From Halorhodospira sp. (GTDB lineage: Bacteria; Pseudomonadota; Gammaproteobacteria; Nitrococcales; Halorhodospiraceae): 10,888 bases of DNA. Location of the stretch: NCBI GenBank assembly GCA_007121755.1, contig SKJZ01000187.1:1-10888 (forward strand), read 5' to 3'. The notes under the pieces are model-generated. The model was not told the origin of the DNA and did not search any database. It worked only from the letters and a program-made list of their open reading frames with translations. Below are positions 6,549 to 10,888 of the stretch, in pieces (the first letter of the stretch is position 1; every line of letters starts with the position of its first letter). A program made the translations under genes and the position numbers.

Positions 6549-8663
6549 TCACCCCCGGCCTGCTGCGCCACCGTCGCCGAGTTTGAAGCGGGAGACCATC
6601 TGCTGGAGGCGGTCGGCAAGTTCGGAGAGGCTCTCGCTGGCGCCGGCGGTCTGGCGGCTCTCATCGACCGCCGTCTGCGCCTGTCCGGCGATGCTGTTCA
6701 TGTTGCGGTTGATCTCCTCAGCGGTAGCCCTCTGCTCTTCCACCGCGCCGGCGATCTGACCGTTCATATCGTTGATAGTGGCCACCGCATCGGTAATCTT
6801 GTCCAGGGCCGCGCCGGCCCGACCAGCCTGCTCGACATTCTTCTCCACCAACCCCAAACCGTCGTCCATGACCCGGACCGCATCACCAGCCCCGCCCTGC
6901 AGCCGCTCGACAATCTCGCGTATCTGCTCGGTGGATTCCTGGGTCCGGCTGGCCAGGGTGCGGACCTCGTCGGCCACCACCGCAAAGCCCCGTCCCTGCT
7001 CTCCGGCCCGGGCTGCCTCGATCGCGGCGTTTAAGGCCAGCAAATTGGTCTGTTCAGCCACCTCGCGGATGACGTCGAGCACCATGCTGACCTCGTGGGT
7101 CTCTTCGTCCAACTTGCGGATCACCTCGGCGGCCCGGCGGACCTGCTCGGCAACGCTATTGATGCCGTCGACCGCGGCGGCCACTTCGCGCTTCCCGGCC
7201 CCGGCCTCGTTGGCGGCGCCGCTCGCCGCATCAGCCGCTGACTGGGCGTTGCGGGCCACCTCCTGAATCGTCGCGCTCATCTCGTTCATCGCCGTGGCCA
7301 CCTGGTCAACCTCGGCCTGTTGCCCGCGCATCCCTTCGGTCGAGCGTTCGGCGCCGGCGCGCAGCTGCCGGGTCGCCTCGGCCAACTGCCCACTGCTGTC
7401 GACGACAGCGTGGAGCGCCTCGGCAAAGGTCTCCATCATGCCGTTGAAAGCGCTCGCCACGGAGCCGATCTCGTCGGCCGACGGATCCTGGATGCGAACG
7501 GTAAGGTCGTTGTTCTGCCGGGCCGTCACGATCTGCCCGCGTAGACCGCTGATGCGCCGCATTAGCCACATAACCACCCAGACGGCTGCCACCGCCATGA
7601 CCACCGCGCCGACGATCAAGGCAAGCGATACCGCCAGAATGAAGCGGTTCCACTGGTTGATTCCCTGGGCGATCCCGGATGCATTGGCGCTGAGACGGTC
7701 ACTCAACTCCAGTACTGTATCGATCGCCGCGGTGGAGCGCTCCACCCACTCGGAAGGCGTGAAAATGCGATACCGACCGAGCATCGTCTCCCGGGAGACG
7801 CGCCCGATGACCCGTTGATAATCACCCAGAAAGTCCGCCTCCACGGCTTCATACGCCTCGAGCACACCTGGGTCGATCCGCCGGTCCGGATCCAATTCCA
7901 ACTGTTGGAAGTACTGCCGCAGCACCTCGGCATTCAAGTGGATGATCCCCTGGAAGGTCTGGAATCGCTCCATCTCCGGGTCTGAAAATGCGGCCCCCGC
8001 ACCGATGGCGCTACCCACCATGGCGCGCTGGCGGCCCGCGTACTCGGCCATCGCCCACAGCGCCTGAGTAGCGCGGCGGTTGTTCAGAATCTCGGTACGA
8101 AAGTCGTCCCCCGCATAGAAGACCACCGTGGCAAACTCCGCCCCGTGGTCCACCAAGGCAGTGACCGTCTCGGTCCAGGTATCGGCGGTTATCAGATCAT
8201 CACGCCCATCACTAATTGCCCGGTCCACAAGGCCGCGCGCTTCGTCAACGCTATCGCGGGCCTCCATAAGCCGGCGGTAGGCGTCCTCTACGACGGGACC
8301 GCCCCACCCCCGGTGGCGCAGATCCTCCGCGTGATCGACTACGGCCTCGAAGTATTCATTGGCCCGCTCTCTGCGTTCCCGCACTTGGCGGACGAGTTCC
8401 GCCTCCGGCTCCTCGCCGGAAGCGACCTGGCTCAGCGCGGTGGCGGTCAACCCCCGCTCCACTGCCTGCTGCGCGGTGGCTTGAGAGACGTAGTGGTCGA
8501 TTTCGCTGGCGGTCGCCAACCCGGTGGCGTACCGGGCATTGGGCAGGTACTGGTCGAACATGCCGTAAGTCAGCACGATGATGGGTATCAACACCCCGCA
8601 CAGCGTGCCGGCGGTAAGGATCGCACGGACGCGATTTTCCAAGAACCAGCCGACAATGCGCAT
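6549..8663 (-). CDS. Methyl-accepting chemotaxis protein with NIT-like periplasmic domain
   Basis: Encodes 704 residues from the ATG at 8663; AAGGGG lies five bases before it, so an in-frame TTG 24 bases further upstream is less likely. TM1 spans about 13-34 and TM2 about 341-368. The roughly 305-residue periplasmic part is all-helical. Near its start it has QQAVERGLTATALSQ and near its end FTPSEWVERSTAAIDTVLELSDRL, which match the two conserved ends of the NIT (nitrate/nitrite-sensing) domain; the actual ligand is not proven. A HAMP domain follows (about 369-422), then the MCP signalling domain (about 440-660) with the conserved hairpin tip EVAEQTNLLALNAAIEAARA (from about 534). The receptor would signal through CheW and CheA to the flagellar motor or another output. 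There is no C-terminal pentapeptide tether for CheR/CheB and no che gene nearby, so it is an orphan receptor in this window. Confidence 0.93.
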   Translation of the reverse strand: MRIVGWFLENRVRAILTAGTLCGVLIPIIVLTYGMFDQYLPNARYATGLATASEIDHYVSQATAQQAVERGLTATALSQVASGEEPEAELVRQVRERRERANEYFEAVVDHAEDLRHRGWGGPVVEDAYRRLMEARDSVDEARGLVDRAISDGRDDLITADTWTETVTALVDHGAEFATVVFYAGDDFRTEILNNRRATQALWAMAEYAGRQRAMVGSAIGAGAAFSDPEMERFQTFQGIIHLNAEVLRQYFQQLELDPDRRIDPGVLEAYEAVEADFLGDYQRVIGRVSRETMLGRYRIFTPSEWVERSTAAIDTVLELSDRLSANASGIAQGINQWNRFILAVSLALIVGAVVMAVAAVWVVMWLMRRISGLRGQIVTARQNNDLTVRIQDPSADEIGSVASAFNGMMETFAEALHAVVDSSGQLAEATRQLRAGAERSTEGMRGQQAEVDQVATAMNEMSATIQEVARNAQSAADAASGAANEAGAGKREVAAAVDGINSVAEQVRRAAEVIRKLDEETHEVSMVLDVIREVAEQTNLLALNAAIEAARAGEQGRGFAVVADEVRTLASRTQESTEQIREIVERLQGGAGDAVRVMDDGLGLVEKNVEQAGRAGAALDKITDAVATINDMNGQIAGAVEEQRATAEEINRNMNSIAGQAQTAVDESRQTAGASESLSELADRLQQMVSRFKLGDGGAAGRG

Positions 8664-8712
8664 ACTCCCCCCTTTCGACACAGACAAGACCGTCCGAGGA
8701 GTAATCCTTTCA

Positions 8713-8788
8713 CGCCCCGCGGCGAATGGATTGGTCTTTTTCTTATTCGAATTCGCGCTCGGTACGCCCTTCCGGCGGCGCCCCGCGG
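8713..8788. repeat. Direct repeat CGCCCCGCGG (two copies)
   Basis: The ten-base sequence occurs at 8713-8722 and 8779-8788, 66 bases apart start to start, both in the gap between the channel and chemoreceptor genes. The second copy falls in the loop side of the hairpin at 8767-8813. It could be a pair of regulator sites for the chemoreceptor gene or chance in GC-rich DNA. Confidence 0.25.
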
Positions 8789-8813
8789 AAATTCGACGTT
8801 GCGCCCGGAAGGG
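8767..8813. terminator. Strong hairpin downstream of the anion channel gene
   Basis: CCCTTCCGG (8767-8775) pairs exactly with CCGGAAGGG (8805-8813). Inside, after a two-base bulge, GCGC (8778-8781) pairs with GCGC (8801-8804), leaving a 19-base loop. It begins 39 bases after the channel gene's stop codon. No T-run follows in the direction of transcription, so it is a candidate for transcript-end protection, Rho-linked termination or a leader structure of the chemoreceptor mRNA. Confidence 0.45.
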
Positions 8814-8852
8814 AGTGTTGTCAACCGGCCAGGGTGAATCGGCGGCCGCGCA

Positions 8853-9833
8853 CTATTCAGGGACGAAAAGCCGTCCGGTAAGAATCAGGTAGGCGGTGCG
8901 GACAGCCAGCCAACCGATCACCACCGTGGTAAAGGCCGCGAGCACGGAAGCGCCCGTTCCGGCTGGACCGCTATCCAACAAGCGCGCCATCTCGAACGTG
9001 GCGACAGTGAACGCCGCCAATGGGAAGGAGTATGCCCACCAAGAGAGAAAGAACGGCAAGAAGATGAAACGGGGCAGCTGAACCATCAGCAACAGGAAGG
9101 TAAAGACCGCCGCGTAGTAGAGCATCCGGCCCAACGCATTCAACTCGCCGCTGGAAAGCGCCAACCACGCCAGAAACCCGACGGAAGGCGGAGCCAGCAG
9201 AATGGCCAATGTCGGCAATAGACGGCCGGGCAGCGGATCGTGGAAGATCACCCGATAGAAGACCAGGGTCAGCAGTACGATCCAGAAAATCACGCCGACG
9301 CTGAAGAGCAGCCACGACGTCTCGACAAAGCCCAACTGCATCCCTATCGGCGGCGCCAATACATTCCCCACCACCGGAATGAACCAAGCGGGGCTGATGT
9401 GCTCGATGCGCAGCGGCCGGTGTCCGATCCAGGCCGACATGATCGCCAAAGTGCCGCCCAGATGGAGCACCGCGCCGGCGACCCACAACGGCCGCGCGAC
9501 CACATCGCTGTAGGGATGCACCAGCATCGACATGAGAATCAGGCTGATGCTGAAGGCGGGAAAGAAATTGACCTTGACCGGATGGCTCAATTCCTCGAGC
9601 ACCGCATCCCGGTGCAACAGCGTCTTCACCAGATAGGCGGCCACAATCATGACGAACACTGTAGCGGCCAGCAGCGCGAGCCCGCGGCTCAGCGTATCGC
9701 CAAGCCCCCAGGCGTTCTCCCCGGCACGCCATACCAAGGTCAAGCCCGACAGCCCCATCACGGTGGCGAACATGGTGACCGGCATATGGCGCAATGCGCT
9801 TTCGGCGGCGGCGTCTCGGTGTCTCTCGGTCAC
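8853..9833 (-). CDS. TehA/SLAC1-family anion channel (C4-dicarboxylate/tellurite-resistance type)
   Basis: Encodes 326 residues from the GTG at 9833, chosen because AGGGAG (9841-9846) lies seven bases upstream; a GTG at 9860 in the same frame has no ribosome site and would precede it by nine residues. About ten hydrophobic helices fill the protein. Family landmarks are MPVTMFATVMGLSGL at the first helix (about 17-31), SPAWFIPVVGNVLAPPIG (about 147-164) and FLSWWAYSFPLAAFTVA (about 262-278). Haemophilus TehA and plant SLAC1 are trimeric anion channels in which a phenylalanine plugs each pore; several Phe lie in the helix at about 240-262, but I cannot assign the gate by eye. Relatives are annotated as malic acid, sulfite or tellurite-resistance transporters, so the ion here is open. 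It lies 92 bases downstream of the phosphatase gene, with a hairpin and a likely promoter of its own. Confidence 0.9.
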   Translation of the reverse strand: MTERHRDAAAESALRHMPVTMFATVMGLSGLTLVWRAGENAWGLGDTLSRGLALLAATVFVMIVAAYLVKTLLHRDAVLEELSHPVKVNFFPAFSISLILMSMLVHPYSDVVARPLWVAGAVLHLGGTLAIMSAWIGHRPLRIEHISPAWFIPVVGNVLAPPIGMQLGFVETSWLLFSVGVIFWIVLLTLVFYRVIFHDPLPGRLLPTLAILLAPPSVGFLAWLALSSGELNALGRMLYYAAVFTFLLLMVQLPRFIFLPFFLSWWAYSFPLAAFTVATFEMARLLDSGPAGTGASVLAAFTTVVIGWLAVRTAYLILTGRLFVPE

Positions 9834-9856
9834 AGCGGCACTCCCTAGAAGATCGA

Positions 9857-9876
9857 ACACGTCATTTACGACGCGT
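9857..9876. promoter_or_regulatory. Imperfect dyad at the channel gene's transcription start
   Basis: ACACGTC (9857-9863) and GACGCGT (9870-9876) are an inverted repeat with one mismatch and a six-base AT-rich spacer. It covers the predicted start point (about 9871) of the promoter at 9878-9906, a position suited to a repressor. The regulator is unknown. Confidence 0.3.
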
Positions 9877-9877
9877 A

Positions 9878-9906
9878 ATCATTCTTGCATGCGACCGAAT
9901 ATTCAA
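9878..9906 (-). promoter_or_regulatory. Candidate sigma-70 promoter for the anion channel gene
   Basis: On the - strand, TTGAAT (9901-9906) and AATGAT (9878-9883) are separated by 17 bases, each matching sigma-70 at 4/6. Transcription would start near 9871, 38 bases before the GTG at 9833, which fits that start choice and suggests transcription independent of the phosphatase gene. Confidence 0.35.
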
Positions 9907-9923
9907 CCCTCCATCCGGGTTGA
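9903..9923 (-). terminator. Hairpin just after the phosphatase gene
   Basis: On the - strand TCAACCC and GGGTTGA form an exact seven-base stem around a seven-base loop, beginning two bases after the phosphatase stop codon. Only ATATT follows, not a true T-run, so intrinsic termination would be weak. The second arm overlaps the -35 box of the candidate channel promoter, so hairpin and promoter share bases. Confidence 0.45.
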
Positions 9924-9925
9924 CC

Positions 9926-10786
9926 TCACCCCCACACGGTCAACGCCAAGGTAATATTGTCCCGGCCACCCTTATCGTTCGCCCGCCGAACCAACGCCCG
10001 CCCCACCGCCTCCGGCCCGCGGGCCGCGGCCTCACCCGCCGCCTCATGTAGCGCGTTGTCGTTGAGCATACGGGTCAGCCCGTCGGAACAGAGCAAGGTG
10101 ACATCTTGCGCCTCCAAGCGCGCCCAAGAGATCTCGGCCTCCACGTCTTCGTACACACCCACCGCGCGCTGCAAAACATTCCGCTTCGGCGCCTCGCCCT
10201 GCTTGCCGGACGCCTTCCACGACTCGTACAGCGAGTGGTCCGTGGTTCCGGAGTGGAGCGCGCCCTGCCGGTAGTGGTAGAGCCGGCTATCGCCGACATG
10301 AAAAATAACCGCGTTCTGCTCCAGGCACCCCCAGAGACCCACTACGGTAGTGCCCATGCCCCGTCCTGGCTGATACCCCTTGGCCATGTTATGCACATAG
10401 ATCCGGCGGTTGACCTCACGCACCGCCCGGGCGACCAGATCCTCCGCCTCCTTCGCATCAGCGGGCGCCCCCTCGGAACCACGCAAAAAATCGGCAATCC
10501 CGGTGGCCGCCAGGCGGCTTGCGACTTCGCCGTGGTGGTGGCCGCCCATCCCGTCGGCCACCACTACCAGTGACAGATCCTCGTCCACCAAGTAGTAATC
10601 TTCGTTGCACTCACGCGCCCGGCCGATATCGGTGGCGGCGTAGAGGCGGCCGCCAAGGTCACCGGCGGTCAGCGCCGCCGTCCGCTCAGCCGGCGGCGCT
10701 TCGTCACCGGCGCCCCCGGCGCCGTTCGCGTCATCGGTGGGAATCTCCAGGGTATTCACCCCGTCGTCATCGTATCCTTGGCTCAT
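9926..10786 (-). CDS. PP2C-family protein serine/threonine phosphatase
   Basis: Encodes 286 residues. The PP2C/PPM catalytic domain spans about 46-286 and all main motifs are intact: ATDIGRARECNED (51-63), VVADGMGGH (75-83) with metal ligand D78, GMGTTVVGL (143-151), FHVGDSRLYHYR (162-173), LLCSDGLTRM (231-240) with D235, and GGRDNITLALTVW (273-285) with D276. It removes phosphate from Ser/Thr in the cytoplasm using two Mn or Mg ions. Bacterial enzymes of this form are usually paired with a Stk/Pkn kinase and often an FHA protein, including in type VI secretion clusters, but no such partner is visible here. The first 45 residues are an acidic, Gly/Ala-rich, probably disordered extension with Thr-Asp-Asp, unusual for the minimal phosphatase. 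The ATG at 10786 has GAGAGGG seven bases upstream. A partial gene ends 51 bases before it on the same strand, so they may be co-transcribed. Confidence 0.94.
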   Translation of the reverse strand: MSQGYDDDGVNTLEIPTDDANGAGGAGDEAPPAERTAALTAGDLGGRLYAATDIGRARECNEDYYLVDEDLSLVVVADGMGGHHHGEVASRLAATGIADFLRGSEGAPADAKEAEDLVARAVREVNRRIYVHNMAKGYQPGRGMGTTVVGLWGCLEQNAVIFHVGDSRLYHYRQGALHSGTTDHSLYESWKASGKQGEAPKRNVLQRAVGVYEDVEAEISWARLEAQDVTLLCSDGLTRMLNDNALHEAAGEAAARGPEAVGRALVRRANDKGGRDNITLALTVWG

Positions 10787-10837
10787 TCTCCGGCCCTCTC
10801 ATAGGCGCCACTCAAGGCGTCGCCGCGCCCGGCTCCT

Positions 10838-10888
10838 TCAGCGGGAACGGTAGCGGATCACATTCTCGTGGTCGGCTTCCGCTTCCCG
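10838..10888 (-). CDS. C-terminal end of an unidentified upstream gene
   Basis: On the - strand the frame entering from the right edge reads REAEADHENVIRYRSR and then TGA (10838-10840). Twelve of its 16 codons end in G or C, as in the neighbouring genes, whereas the other frame that stays open (to 10812) has many A/T-ending codons. Sixteen residues are too few to name the product. Position, 51 bases upstream of the phosphatase start on the same strand, makes it a likely operon partner, possibly a kinase or FHA protein by analogy only. Confidence 0.35.
   Translation of the reverse strand, partial: REAEADHENVIRYRSR

Noticed and set aside
8796..8824. Perfect TTGACA (- strand, 8819-8824) as a chemoreceptor promoter
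   Set aside because: At 17 bases downstream the sequence is CAACGT, which does not resemble a -10 box; no sigma-28 or sigma-54 pattern was found either.

Overview
The window reads as an ordinary chromosomal segment of a GC-rich Gram-negative bacterium, most likely a gammaproteobacterium of the Ectothiorhodospiraceae or halophilic type. The basis is gene content (a DUF3108 periplasmic protein, a PCu(A)C-like protein, a NIT-type chemoreceptor, a 566-residue IlvD), strong G/C preference at third codon positions and Shine-Dalgarno-led starts. The lineage is inferred and not proven. I see no rRNA, tRNA, CRISPR array, insertion sequence, integrase or phage gene, and no sharp change in base composition.

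Left part (1-2109): the C-terminal end of a TauE/SafE-type membrane protein with a histidine-rich tail on the + strand. It faces, tail to tail, an exported PCu(A)C-like protein on the - strand that has lost two of the four expected copper ligands. A YugP-type membrane zinc metallopeptidase follows on the - strand.

Middle part (2110-5453): a small unknown acidic protein on the + strand, whose 3' end overlaps by 53 bases the 3' end of a polytopic membrane protein on the - strand. Upstream of the latter on the same strand lies ilvD (branched-chain amino acid synthesis), with a GC-rich hairpin between the two. A 307-base gene-free stretch beyond ilvD contains two inverted repeats and an extended -10 box.

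Right-centre (5454-6431): a 50-residue, strongly basic small protein on the - strand with a very good ribosome binding site, divergent from an exported DUF3108 protein on the + strand. An exact 18-base dyad lies between them.

Right part (6549-10888), all on the - strand and read from right to left: the tail of an unidentified gene at the edge, a PP2C-family serine/threonine phosphatase, a TehA/SLAC1-family anion channel and a NIT-HAMP-MCP chemoreceptor. Intergenic hairpins suggest separate transcription units and not one operon.

I found no convincing novel multi-gene system. The points most worth a second look are the degenerate PCu(A)C site opposite the His-tailed transporter, the convergent coding overlap, the 50-residue gene with its operator-like dyad, the structured gap upstream of ilvD, and the disordered N-terminal extension of the phosphatase.
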